From CAWKDG01 sp963848355 (GTDB lineage: Bacteria > Actinomycetota > Acidimicrobiia > Acidimicrobiales > UBA8190): DNA of 64,000 nucleotides. Position numbers and translations under genes: made by a program. Below are positions 25,106 to 33,802 of this stretch, piece after piece; within the stretch, counting starts at the first letter, position 1; the number at the start of each line of letters is the position of its first letter. Location: the NCBI GenBank assembly GCA_963848355.1, contig CAWKDG010000012.1:248001-312000 (forward strand). The letters run 5' to 3'. The notes under the pieces are model-generated. The model was not told the origin of the DNA and did no database searches. It saw only the letters and a list, made by a program, of their open reading frames with translations.

Positions 25106-26671
25106 GTGCGCAGCGAATCAGATACGTCACCCGACCTCGGGAGCCAGGCCCGTCGGCACCCCGACGCAACGGCAATCGTCATGGGAGGCACCGACGAAGC
25201 CCTGTCCTACAGCGAAGTCGACGGCGGCTCCAACCGGTTCGCCCGATTGCTTCGTTCTCGGGGCGTGACCACCGGCGGCCATGTGGCATTCCTCATGGAG
25301 AACAACATCCGCTACCTCGAATTGGCCTGGGGGGCTCAGCGTTCGGGGCTCTACTACACGGCTCTCAACAACCACCTCCGTCGGAGTGAGGTCCAGTACA
25401 TCCTCGACGACTGCGGCGCCACCGCCCTGGTCGTCACTCCGGCGATGGCCGAGGTCGTCTCCCATCTCGATCTGGACCGGGTCCCGATTCGGCTGGTGGT
25501 GGGCGGGCCCCTCCGGGACTTCGACGATTACGAATCCTCGGCGCAGACCTTCGAGTCAACTCCGATCGACGACGAATCGGAAGGGCGGGAGATGTTGTAC
25601 TCGTCGGGCACCACGGGGAAACCCAAGGGTGTCCGCAAGACCCTGCCCGCCACGCCACTGGGCGACCCCTCGGCTGGACCCGTCCAGATCGCCATGGGCC
25701 TGGCCTCGGCCGGAGTGGGGCCAGGATCCGTCTACCTCTCGCCGGCCCCCCTCTATCATTCGGCGCCACTCGTCTACTCGATGTCAATGCTCCGTCTCGG
25801 CGCCACCGTGGTTGTCATGGAGAACTTCGACGCCTCTCTCTGCCTGGCGCTGATCGAGCGCCATCGAGTCACGCACGCGCAGTTCGTCCCGACGATGTTC
25901 GTCCGTATGTTGAAGCTCCCCGCATCCGAGCGGGACGGATACGACCTCTCGAGCCTTCGCTACGCCGTCCACGCTGCGGCCCCCTGTCCCGTCGAAACAA
26001 AACGGCAGATGCTCGAGTGGTGGGGACCCATCATCCACGAGTACTACGCCGGAACGGAAGACATCGGATCGACCTGGATCACGGCCCAGGAGTGGTTGAC
26101 GCATCCGGGGTCCGTCGGGCGACCCGTCACTCCCGCCCACATCGTGGGACCCGACGGCGAAGAACTGGGCCCGGGACAGGAGGGAACGGTCTATTTCGAA
26201 GGGGGGCGGCCGTTCGAGTACCACAACGATCCCGGCAAGACGGCGTCGATCACGAACGATCGGGGTTGGAGAACGTTGGGGGACATCGGCCTGCTCGATG
26301 GCGACGGTTACCTGTACCTCACGGACCGCCAGGCCCACATGATCATCTCCGGAGGGGTCAACATCTACCCCCAGGAAGCCGAGAACGCCCTCGCCGGCCA
26401 TCCGGCTGTGGCCGACGTCGCCGTCTTCGGGGTCCCCGACCCGGAGATGGGCGAAGCAGTCAAGGCGGTCGTCCAGCCCATCGATCCTTCGTCCGCCGGT
26501 CCGGGCCTCGAGGCCGAGCTGATCGCGTACTGCCGGAGCCGGCTCGCCACCTACAAGTGCCCGCGATCGGTCGACTTCGCGTCCGCACTCCCCCGCGATC
26601 CCAACGGCAAGCTCTTCAAGCGGCTCTTGCGCGACCGTTACTGGGAGGGCCACGACACCCGGCTCCTCTGA
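25106..26671 (+). CDS. FadD-type acyl-CoA ligase
   Basis: A 521-residue AMP-forming ligase. Motifs are YSSGTTGKPKG (phosphate loop), YYAGTED (A5), GWRTLGDIG (A7), ISGGVNIYPQEAE (C-terminal hinge) and DPNGKLFKR (catalytic Lys). The A5 motif YYAGTE rather than YGxTE resembles the actinobacterial FadD4/crotonobetaine-ligase-like branch. GTG 25106 is preceded by a TCTAGTCT element that could be a -10, which would make the transcript nearly leaderless. Confidence 0.88.
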   Translation: MRSESDTSPDLGSQARRHPDATAIVMGGTDEALSYSEVDGGSNRFARLLRSRGVTTGGHVAFLMENNIRYLELAWGAQRSGLYYTALNNHLRRSEVQYILDDCGATALVVTPAMAEVVSHLDLDRVPIRLVVGGPLRDFDDYESSAQTFESTPIDDESEGREMLYSSGTTGKPKGVRKTLPATPLGDPSAGPVQIAMGLASAGVGPGSVYLSPAPLYHSAPLVYSMSMLRLGATVVVMENFDASLCLALIERHRVTHAQFVPTMFVRMLKLPASERDGYDLSSLRYAVHAAAPCPVETKRQMLEWWGPIIHEYYAGTEDIGSTWITAQEWLTHPGSVGRPVTPAHIVGPDGEELGPGQEGTVYFEGGRPFEYHNDPGKTASITNDRGWRTLGDIGLLDGDGYLYLTDRQAHMIISGGVNIYPQEAENALAGHPAVADVAVFGVPDPEMGEAVKAVVQPIDPSSAGPGLEAELIAYCRSRLATYKCPRSVDFASALPRDPNGKLFKRLLRDRYWEGHDTRLL

Positions 26672-26672
26672 G

Positions 26673-26701
26673 TTCAAGAACCGCGTAGCTTCAAGAACCG
26701 C
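26673..26701. repeat. 12-base direct repeat after the acyl-CoA ligase
   Basis: TTCAAGAACCGC occurs at 26673-26684 and again at 26690-26701, right after the ligase stop codon. The rest of the gap to 26932 holds no recognisable gene and is the likely promoter region of the sigma-factor unit. Confidence 0.8.
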
Positions 26702-26932
26702 TGCCGGTAGCAGGACCGTCCCTCTCCGCATGATGAACACTGCACGCGTGTATGACAGGACGAGGCGCGGTCAACATGCAGCACGACGCCTTCCGTGCGC
26801 CTCGATATTGACGAGGGTCGAGCGAGAAACATTGCAGAAACAATGGACGCCCACCCGATTGTGGTGTTGGCTGGGAAACGTGGGGTGTGGGGTGGACACG
26901 GTAGGCGACGAGACCGCCGCGGGAGGCGGTTG

Positions 26933-27565
26933 ATGCGACGAGCCGTGCGCGACGCAGGACGATCGAGCACGCTGCCGCCGGTCGTCCCCGACGAATTCGA
27001 GGACCTGCTCCGCCTGGCCAAGAAGGGCGACGCCGACGCATTCGCCGCCATCTGGCGCACGTTCCAACCGGGACTTCTTCGCTACCTGCGGGTGATCGGG
27101 GGACAGGCGGCCGACGACCTCGCCGCCGACACCTGGCTGCAGGTCATCCGGAAGCTCTCCACCTTCGAGGGAAACGACAAGGCTTTCCGGGCCTGGCTCT
27201 GCACGATCGCCCGCAATCGCCACATCGACTGGCGTCGCCAGACGACACGGCGGAGGGAGTCGCTCGTCGAGACCGAAGTGCTCGACCGCCTCCCGAGCAT
27301 CGACGACACCGAGACGTCGATGTCCACGCAGAGGGCAGTGGCGCTGATCTCCACACTCCCTGCCGACCAGGCTGAGGCCGTAATGCTACGTACAGTGGCG
27401 GGGCTATCGGTTTCCGCGGTTTCCGAAATCATGGGCCGCCCGGCCGGTACGGTGCGGGTCCTCTGCCACCGGGGTCTTCGGCGCCTCGCCTTCACCGTCG
27501 AGGGAATCGTTCCCGATAAGGGTGCTGCAGGGGACGGCTCCCGTTCGACTGAAGTGGTGGTGTAA
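26933..27565 (+). CDS. ECF-type RNA polymerase sigma factor
   Basis: A 210-residue sigma-70 family factor. I chose ATG 26933 with GGGAGG six bases upstream over a longer open frame. Region 2 reads FAAIWRTFQPGLLRYLRVIGG with DDLAADTWLQVIRKL. Region 4 reads LPADQAEAVMLRTVAGLSVSAVSEI then GTVRVLCHRGLRRL, the DNA-binding helix-turn-helix. The next gene, six bases downstream, encodes a membrane protein that is likely its regulator. Confidence 0.9.
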   Translation: MRRAVRDAGRSSTLPPVVPDEFEDLLRLAKKGDADAFAAIWRTFQPGLLRYLRVIGGQAADDLAADTWLQVIRKLSTFEGNDKAFRAWLCTIARNRHIDWRRQTTRRRESLVETEVLDRLPSIDDTETSMSTQRAVALISTLPADQAEAVMLRTVAGLSVSAVSEIMGRPAGTVRVLCHRGLRRLAFTVEGIVPDKGAAGDGSRSTEVVV

Positions 27566-27571
27566 CGGTCG

Positions 27572-28723
27572 ATGGGCAGCGAGCGTTGGGTTTCTGATAT
27601 GCAACGTCGCCGCTCCTCGCACCCCTGTTCCGGTCCTTTGGACAGCGGCGCCACGGACGGTGGCAGCATCGCTGCGGACAACATCGTGCCCCTCTTCGCT
27701 CCTCGGCAGGACAGCGTCGCCCGGCTGATCATGGCCGCCGCGGGGCCCGCCGAGGCACGCGAACTCCTCGGGGAGAGCGAGATTCGGGCCGCCTTCCAGA
27801 CCGCCGTGCTCGACAGGCCCCTGTCGGTCCGCCGCCGCATCAGGTGGGCGCCCGTCGCCATCGCCGCCAGCTCGGTGGCCGGACTGGTCGCAGGAACGGC
27901 CGGGTTGTCGGCGGCCGCCGTGATTCCGCCGGCGGCGAACCATGTCGTCGTTCAGGTGCTCCGCCACGTCGGTATCGACGTGACACCGAAGGTCAGGCCG
28001 GACGCGATCTCCGGAGCCAATACCGTTCCTGTCAGCGGTTCTCCTTCGACTCGGCACGAAGCCGCTCCTTCTTCGCCATCGGGCTCGGCGTCTTCGAGGT
28101 CGTCTTCTGCCTCCTCCGCGCGGGCGTCTGAACGCCAGGCTCAACGCTTGCGCCATGTTCCTGTGTGTCAGGGCTCAACGGCGACAGCTGCTTCCGGGAG
28201 CCACCTCGCCAGCCAGATCTCACGCACCGACGAGAACCCGACGGTCGGGGCCACCCTGTCTGCCGACGATCAGCCGTGCACGGTTTCGGCTCCGACCCAG
28301 GGCAAGGCGTCGGGTGCCGGCTCAGGTTCGAACGGTAACGGTAACGGTACGGGAACCGGAACCGGCTCGGGACGCGGCGGGGGAACTGGCACCGGCGGTG
28401 GCACGGGAACCAACAAGGGTGGGAACGGGGGCGGCGGCAAGGGCCACGGTGGCGGCGGTGGCACGGGAACCAACAAGGGTGGGAACGGGGGCGGCGGCAG
28501 GGGCCACGGTGGCGGCAAGGGCCACGGTGGCGGCAAGGCCGGTGGCAAAGGTGGCGGCAAGGGTGGGAACCAGGGCGGGGGCAAGGGTGGGAACCAGGGC
28601 GGCGGCAAGGGTGGGAACCAGGGCGGCGGTCACCACGGCAACAAGGGTGGCCGTGGTGGGTCGGCAACGGTCACCCCGACTCCCGGTGAAATCACTCCCT
28701 CTGTCACTTCGGCGAACGGCTAA
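27572..28723 (+). CDS. single-pass membrane protein with Gly/Lys-rich tail, candidate anti-sigma
   Basis: A 383-residue protein encoded right after the ECF sigma factor. Residues 1-90 are cytoplasmic and helical (DSVARLIMAAAGPAEARELLG). A membrane segment (VAIAASSVAGLVAGTAGLSAAAVI) follows near residues 92-115, then a Ser/Ala-rich stretch and a Gly/Asn/Lys/His-rich outer tail made of repeats. The position suggests an anti-sigma factor, but the classical HxxxCxxC zinc motif is absent, so binding must use another fold. Close neighbours include the G1 peptidase, which could act on the exposed tail. Confidence 0.65.
   Translation: MGSERWVSDMQRRRSSHPCSGPLDSGATDGGSIAADNIVPLFAPRQDSVARLIMAAAGPAEARELLGESEIRAAFQTAVLDRPLSVRRRIRWAPVAIAASSVAGLVAGTAGLSAAAVIPPAANHVVVQVLRHVGIDVTPKVRPDAISGANTVPVSGSPSTRHEAAPSSPSGSASSRSSSASSARASERQAQRLRHVPVCQGSTATAASGSHLASQISRTDENPTVGATLSADDQPCTVSAPTQGKASGAGSGSNGNGNGTGTGTGSGRGGGTGTGGGTGTNKGGNGGGGKGHGGGGGTGTNKGGNGGGGRGHGGGKGHGGGKAGGKGGGKGGNQGGGKGGNQGGGKGGNQGGGHHGNKGGRGGSATVTPTPGEITPSVTSANG
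28397..28628 (+). repeat. nested tandem repeats encoding Gly-rich tail
   Basis: Two 60-base units (28397-28456 and 28457-28516) differ at one or a few bases. Three 24-base units begin gcaagggtgggaaccagg at 28557, 28581 and 28605. All units are multiples of three and encode Gly-Gly-Asn-Lys/Gln-Gly-His patterns, so length variation would stay in frame. Confidence 0.92.
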
Positions 28724-28830
28724 CCCACGCCAACCGACCGATGGACGCGCCATGACGTACCGGTCGAACCAGCACACCGTCGATTTTCGTCCCGATGGGA
28801 GATTCCGTCGACGTAGTGGACGAGGTCCTG

Positions 28831-29688
28831 ATGTTTCAAGGAATTGAGCGGAGCCGGAGAGGCGTTCAAACAAATCGGGCACGGCGCACAATGCCCGTGA
28901 GGGTTTGGGCATCGTTGGCCGCTCTGGTTGTCGTTTCGCTCTGCGCGGGAGGGCCGGCGTCGGGCTCGGTCATTCCCGCCGGCGCGGGCACCCCACCGAC
29001 CATCCACGGTCGCACCCTATTCACGAAGATCGCCGATGGAGTGGTGACCTCGCCCAACTGGTCCGGCTATGCCGTCACGGGCGAAACGTTCACTGACGTC
29101 CTCGGATCCTGGGTACAGCCCACAGCGACGTGCCCAACCAAGAAGCAACAGGACGCCGCGTTCTGGGTCGGAATCGACGGGTACTCTCGGACCGACGATG
29201 CGGTCGAGCAGATCGGCACCGACTCCGACTGCAACAAGGGGAAGCCCGACGTTCCGCACTACTACGCATGGTGGGAGATGGATACGGCAACCTCGACCCA
29301 CTCGAATACCATCCCTGAAACCGTCTCGCCCGGGGATCACATGACGGCCGAAGTGTCGGGGAGCGACGGCGTTTACACCCCGACGTTGACCGATGTGGGG
29401 AAGTGGACGTACTCCCCCGGACCACAGACCCAGTCGCCCGCACCGCCGGCATCGTCGGCCGAATGGATCGCCGAGGCGCCGTCGATATGTAAGAAGAAGT
29501 GCGTACCGGTGGCGCTTTCCGATTTCGGCTCGGTGACGTTCACCGGCGCGACGGCGAACGGTGCTTCCATCTCCTCGTTCCCGAAGAAGCAGATCAACGA
29601 GATCGAGATGACAAAGGGAAAGACGATCGAGGCGGTGCCGACGGCCCTCTCAGGCTCCGGTTTCTCCATCGATTGGGACAACAGCTAG
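28831..29688 (+). CDS. secreted G1 family glutamic endopeptidase (eqolisin-like)
   Basis: About 285 residues. ATG 28831 follows a GACGAGG site; ATG 28795 and ATG 28891 are alternatives, and 28891 would start directly at the signal peptide. SPNWSGYAV opens the mature domain. The family catalytic pair is visible as Gln127 in AVEQIGTD after FWVGIDG, and Glu215 in AEWIAEAP. This is the arrangement of scytalidoglutamic peptidase and its bacterial relatives, which act at low pH. Cys pairs at both ends could form disulfides. It ends convergently with the Fur-family gene. Confidence 0.85.
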   Translation: MFQGIERSRRGVQTNRARRTMPVRVWASLAALVVVSLCAGGPASGSVIPAGAGTPPTIHGRTLFTKIADGVVTSPNWSGYAVTGETFTDVLGSWVQPTATCPTKKQQDAAFWVGIDGYSRTDDAVEQIGTDSDCNKGKPDVPHYYAWWEMDTATSTHSNTIPETVSPGDHMTAEVSGSDGVYTPTLTDVGKWTYSPGPQTQSPAPPASSAEWIAEAPSICKKKCVPVALSDFGSVTFTGATANGASISSFPKKQINEIEMTKGKTIEAVPTALSGSGFSIDWDNS

Positions 29689-30140
29689 GCGGTGAATTCA
29701 GAACAGCGGTCGCAGATTCCCGTGATCTCGAGAACATGGTCGAGGTGCCGGAAGCCATAGCGCCCGCCCACTCGGCGAGCCCACGTCTCGACCTCGGGAG
29801 CGTCGAGTTCGACAGCCTGCCCGCAACGACGACAGACCAGATGGTGATGATGCGAAATCAGATCACACCGTCGATAGAGGGTCTCGCCGCTGTCACCACG
29901 GACGCTGTCGATCTCTCCGGCATCGGCAAGGGTCCTGAGTTGGCTGTAGATCGTCGCCAGCCCCACCTTCTCCCCCGCCTCCTTGAGACGGGCGTGAAGA
30001 TCCTGGGCACTGCTGAACTCCCCCGTCTCCGCCAGTAACGCGGCCACGGCTCGCTTCTGGCGGGTCATCCGGGACCCACGAGCCACCTGACCTCCGCCGG
30101 GCGACGACCCTTCGGACTGTTCCTGCGAGCGTGTTGTCAC
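29685..30140 (-). CDS. Fur/Zur family metal-dependent repressor
   Basis: A 151-residue regulator. The winged helix spans RMTRQKRAVAALL to GLATIYSQLRTLADAGEI. The dimerisation domain has HHHHLVCRRCG and a second CDRC pair, giving the structural zinc cysteines, so Zur or Fur are both possible. GTG 30140 follows GGGAG. Its stop codon shares four bases (CTAG) with the stop of the convergent peptidase gene. No clear Fur or Zur box was found upstream. Confidence 0.85.
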   Translation of the reverse strand: MTTRSQEQSEGSSPGGGQVARGSRMTRQKRAVAALLAETGEFSSAQDLHARLKEAGEKVGLATIYSQLRTLADAGEIDSVRGDSGETLYRRCDLISHHHHLVCRRCGQAVELDAPEVETWARRVGGRYGFRHLDHVLEITGICDRCSEFTA

Positions 30141-30467
30141 CTGTTGCTCCCCGTGCCGGGATGATCCCTCAGCTTACTCATAACAGTTCCAGCTAAACCG
30201 ATCGCACGCGCAGGGACCGCGGGGTCGCCGGCCGTCGATCCCGTACCTAGGCCGGGACGCCGTCGCCGGACGCCCGCCGAGCGGGACGGACAGACCCCGG
30301 ACCTGGATCAACAAGATCTGCCCGAGTGCCCCGTGGCCCCGTCCCGGAGAGTCCGCTCTCGGGGTGTAGCCCGATCCGGTTCGCCGGGAACGACGAGGGA
30401 TGCTGCTCGGGCCGCCCCACAGCTGACGGGCCTGTCGGCGGTTCGCGCCCCTCGCTCTGATCGATCC
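30141..30467. other. intergenic region between Fur-family and ligase genes
   Basis: About 330 bases without a credible gene. The first 40 bases are A/T-richer (around cttactcataacagttcc) and probably carry the promoter of the Fur-family gene. The rest is GC-rich with short open frames of low complexity. No repeat or RNA structure was recognised. Confidence 0.5.
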
Positions 30468-31847
30468 CTAGGCTCCGAGTCTCGGGATGAACTGTCGGAG
30501 CTTGCCTGCGGCAAGGCGTTCGAGGCGATCGACAGACTCAACGGTGATTTCCGGGTCTCGGAGCCCGGCCCTCTCCAGCGTCTGCGTCAGTCTGTTCCGG
30601 ATCTGGTCGAGGGCCTGGGGCCGGTCGGTAACGACCTTGACACACAGTCCTCGCGTTGTCTGTCGAACCTGGTACTCGGTCACGTAGCGCTCATCATGGA
30701 GCTCCAACCGAAGGACCATGGGATGCACTCTCACGGCGCCGTCATATTCGAAGACGATGTCGGCACGTCCTGTGAGATCGGTGATCCGACGGTGCGCCGA
30801 GCCACACGGGCAAGGCTCGTCGAGGACGGTCAACCCGTCGGCGATCTCAAACCGGATGAGTGGTTGGGTGTGGTTGTACAGATTGGTCAGGTAGAGCTTG
30901 GTTGCCGGCTCCCCCGGACGAACGGGCCGACCGTCGATGTCCACCGGTTCGATGATGACAAGGTCGTCGGGTAGGTGCATGGCGCGCCTCGACGGGCATG
31001 AGAACGCGTAGACCCCTTCGACGATCGCCCAGGAATCGTCGATCTCCACCCCCCACACCTCGCGTACCGCCACACGGGTCCTCTCCATGAGCAGCTCGCC
31101 GCCCGTCTCGACGTAGCGAGGGGAGATCCGAAGACGACCGGCCTGTGCCTCTCGTGCCACGAGGTCGAGGGCGGAGGGGTACCCCATCAGCAATTCGGGC
31201 TGAACGGCGTTCAGACCACGGACGACCTCGGCGACAGGAAGAGTCATCGGAAAATGGTGAACCTCATCGCCCGGCTCGGCCAGGAAGGTACGCATCACCC
31301 TCGACAGGTGGGCTCCGGCGCCGGCAAAAAGACTCGCCGTCGCCACACCCTGAGGTCGAGAGGAATTGTCGGCCGTCCCCAAGCGAGAACGACTATGCAT
31401 GAGGGCCAGAGTCGTCCACTCCTCCCAGTCATAGACGAACACGCCCCGTCGGCCACTGGATCCGGAGGATGTCACCGCCCGATATCGATCGAACAGATAC
31501 TCGTTGTCGTCCACATGTTCGACATGATCCTCGACGACATCGAGCGTAAGTCGGGGATCGGTCACCACCGACGAGAACTCGGACATCAGATCGTCTTTGG
31601 TCATCACCGGAAGCGATGCCAGTTGCGCTTCGGTGAAATGGGCGGGGTCGACTCCAGCCAACCGCTCAGCGTGAAACGGCGAATGCCCCATCGACCAGGT
31701 GAGCAGGTTGCGCAGTCTCTCCTGGCGTTCAGACTCAAGTCGTGACCGTGACCACCTCAGCCTCTTCGCGTGAGCGAGGACCCCAGCGGCGACGTCGGCC
31801 CGGTGCGATCGACGCAGATCGTCGTAGTGTCTCGACTTCATCAACAT
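30468..31847 (-). CDS. phenylacetate-CoA ligase-like adenylating enzyme
   Basis: A 459-residue protein of the PaaK/CapK/coenzyme-F390-synthetase branch of adenylating enzymes. It has TSSGSSGRRGVFVYD as the phosphate loop, GYPSALDLVAREAQAG, ETGGELL in place of the A5 motif, and LIRFEIADG followed by CPCGS before the C-terminal domain. The substrate is an aryl or other carboxylic acid. ATG 31847 or 31841 are both possible starts. A GNAT gene lies 24 bases upstream in the same direction, suggesting a two-gene unit that couples acyl activation with acyl transfer. Confidence 0.82.
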   Translation of the reverse strand: MLMKSRHYDDLRRSHRADVAAGVLAHAKRLRWSRSRLESERQERLRNLLTWSMGHSPFHAERLAGVDPAHFTEAQLASLPVMTKDDLMSEFSSVVTDPRLTLDVVEDHVEHVDDNEYLFDRYRAVTSSGSSGRRGVFVYDWEEWTTLALMHSRSRLGTADNSSRPQGVATASLFAGAGAHLSRVMRTFLAEPGDEVHHFPMTLPVAEVVRGLNAVQPELLMGYPSALDLVAREAQAGRLRISPRYVETGGELLMERTRVAVREVWGVEIDDSWAIVEGVYAFSCPSRRAMHLPDDLVIIEPVDIDGRPVRPGEPATKLYLTNLYNHTQPLIRFEIADGLTVLDEPCPCGSAHRRITDLTGRADIVFEYDGAVRVHPMVLRLELHDERYVTEYQVRQTTRGLCVKVVTDRPQALDQIRNRLTQTLERAGLRDPEITVESVDRLERLAAGKLRQFIPRLGA

Positions 31848-31871
31848 TTCGGCCTCCGCGCTGAAGAGGTT

Positions 31872-32759
31872 CTACCCATGTTCGGGATGGACATCGAGGA
31901 CCCCCTGGTGGCTCCTGCGGGTGCTCCCGGAGGCCATGACCTCCTCTTGCGCCTGTACGGCGGAGAAATTCCGCTTCTCGTAGAGCAACTGCCAGCGGTC
32001 CCGCAAGGCCCGTCGACTGGGTTGAACAGCACTCTCGGCATGGACGATCTGGCATCCCTCGGCGGCGGCTTCAGCCATGCGAACCGACGAAATGGCTTGG
32101 CGCAGCTTCTTGCCTTGATAGCGGGGATGCGTGGCGTCGAAGCCAAGCCAGCCGAGACCGTCACCGATGAAGAGCGCTCCGGTGGCGACGAGTCGCTCGG
32201 CGTCGAAGACGCCGTAGTGACGGACACCGTCATTGCCCACGGTGGCCCCGAACCAGTCCTTCATGGAGACCGGCATGCTCCATGCGCCCCAGGCGGCGAC
32301 GTTGACCGCGGTGAGGGCGTCGGTATCGTGAGCATCGAGCCTACGCACCTCGATGCCCGGCGCAACCGCCGGTGGGCGATCGACCTTGCGCCACATCTTG
32401 AAGGTTCCCGGTCCTTCACAGGCGATACCCCGTGCCGTGATCCGACCGGGCAGGTCCGAAGGGCGGGCAAGCGGTGTCACCTCGATCCGGAAGTTCCGCT
32501 GGTTGTGGACCTCGTAGAAGGACCGGATCACCCGGAGGTCTTCGGTTCGGGCGGAACTGCGGACACCCAGAGCAACGACCCGGTTGATATCCCCCCGGTC
32601 GACAGCACACAAGGCGACCAGAGGCAACGGTCCCGACCGGTCGATCACGGCCTGCAGAGGATTACCCGGAAGAGCCGACACGGCATCCACACACGTCGCC
32701 CATACGGCGAGCTCGTGCTCCTCCATCCTCCTGGCAAGCTCAGCGAGTTTTCTGTCCAC
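31872..32759 (-). CDS. GNAT-like acyltransferase
   Basis: About 295 residues from GTG 32759 (VDRKLAELARRMEEH), with GGGGAC just upstream. The C-terminal half has FGATVGNDGVRHYGVFD, LVATGALFIGDGLGWLGFDATHPRYQGKKLRQA and YEKRNF. This is a GNAT fold with a degenerate acetyl-CoA loop (QGKKLR instead of QxxGxG/A). The N-terminal half resembles a second, non-catalytic GNAT module. Together with the ligase next to it, transfer of an activated acyl group is possible. Confidence 0.65.
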   Translation of the reverse strand: MDRKLAELARRMEEHELAVWATCVDAVSALPGNPLQAVIDRSGPLPLVALCAVDRGDINRVVALGVRSSARTEDLRVIRSFYEVHNQRNFRIEVTPLARPSDLPGRITARGIACEGPGTFKMWRKVDRPPAVAPGIEVRRLDAHDTDALTAVNVAAWGAWSMPVSMKDWFGATVGNDGVRHYGVFDAERLVATGALFIGDGLGWLGFDATHPRYQGKKLRQAISSVRMAEAAAEGCQIVHAESAVQPSRRALRDRWQLLYEKRNFSAVQAQEEVMASGSTRRSHQGVLDVHPEHG

Positions 32760-32944
32760 GCCGTCCCCGTTGTTCGGTCCTGAGTCACCGTCTCCCCTGG
32801 CTCCCGAGCACTCCGACGGATACGGGCAATATCGGACCGTCTGTCCTGGATCTGAAGCCGGCGTGGCCGGGGGCGAGCGACCCGGCCGGGTCCGGTGCCG
32901 TCGTGCCAGTGAGCTGGGGCTTTGCGGTTGCCTAAGGTGAACCC

Positions 32945-33691
32945 ATGAGCGGCGTTGCCATCGTGAGCGGCGGGAGTCGCGGAATCGGGGCGGCCACGTC
33001 AACCCTCCTGGCCACGGGTGGATGGGACGTCGTCGTCGGCTACCGGCGGCAGGTCCACGCCGCTCAGGCCGTGGCCGCCACGTGCCGCTCCATCGGCTCC
33101 AGGGCCATGGCCCTGGAGGTCGACGTCTCGTCGGAAGCAGCGGTGACCCGGTTCTTCACGACGGTCGATCGCGAACTCGGCGCACCCCGGGCCTTGGTCA
33201 ATTGTGCCGGCATCGTCGGGCCGAAGGCTCGGCTCGACCAGTTCACGGCCGCGCGCATCCACCTCATGTTCTCCGTCAACGTCCTCGGGTCGTTCCTCTG
33301 CGCACGGGAGGCGGTACTGCGGATGTCGAGCGCGTACGGAGGTACCGGAGGATCGATAGTCAACCTCTCGTCCGCGGCCTCACGTCTGGGAAGCCCGGGA
33401 GAGTACATCGACTACGCCGCCTCAAAAGGTGCCATCGACACGATGACCATCGGGCTTGCCCGCGAGGTTGCGACCGAGGGCATCCGGGTGAATGCCGTCC
33501 GACCGGGACTGGTGAATACGGACATCCACGCCAGCGGCGGCCAACCCGATCGAGTGGAACGTCTGGCGCCCCTCATACCGATGGGGCGCGGTGCAGAAGC
33601 CGAGGAGGTGGCCCAGGCCATCGTCTGGTTGTGCTCGGACTCGGCGTCCTACGTGACCGGATCACTGATCGATGTCAGCGGGGGACGGTAG
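32945..33691 (+). CDS. short-chain dehydrogenase/reductase
   Basis: A 248-residue classical SDR. SGGSRGIGAA is the nucleotide loop, NCAG the central motif, NLSSAASRLG holds Ser, and YIDYAASKG gives the YxxxK pair. The C terminus YVTGSLIDVSGGR is typical. It resembles YgfF-like glucose/ribitol-type dehydrogenases. ATG 32945 is the start. It precedes the disrupted GH13 gene by about 110 bases, which hints at a shared sugar-related role. Confidence 0.88.
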   Translation: MSGVAIVSGGSRGIGAATSTLLATGGWDVVVGYRRQVHAAQAVAATCRSIGSRAMALEVDVSSEAAVTRFFTTVDRELGAPRALVNCAGIVGPKARLDQFTAARIHLMFSVNVLGSFLCAREAVLRMSSAYGGTGGSIVNLSSAASRLGSPGEYIDYAASKGAIDTMTIGLAREVATEGIRVNAVRPGLVNTDIHASGGQPDRVERLAPLIPMGRGAEAEEVAQAIVWLCSDSASYVTGSLIDVSGGR

Positions 33692-33802
33692 GCCGACGCC
33701 CGCAGGGCGGACTCCGGTCTTCGCCGAATGGTGGATCGCTGACAGATCGAGCACCATGTGTGTCGAGCACCGCGTGAGGTCATACGGAACCGAGGAGATC
33801 GA

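Noticed and set aside
30150..30200. Fur/Zur box upstream of the Fur-family gene
   Set aside because: The A/T-rich stretch has no 7-1-7 or Zur-like palindrome that I can see.
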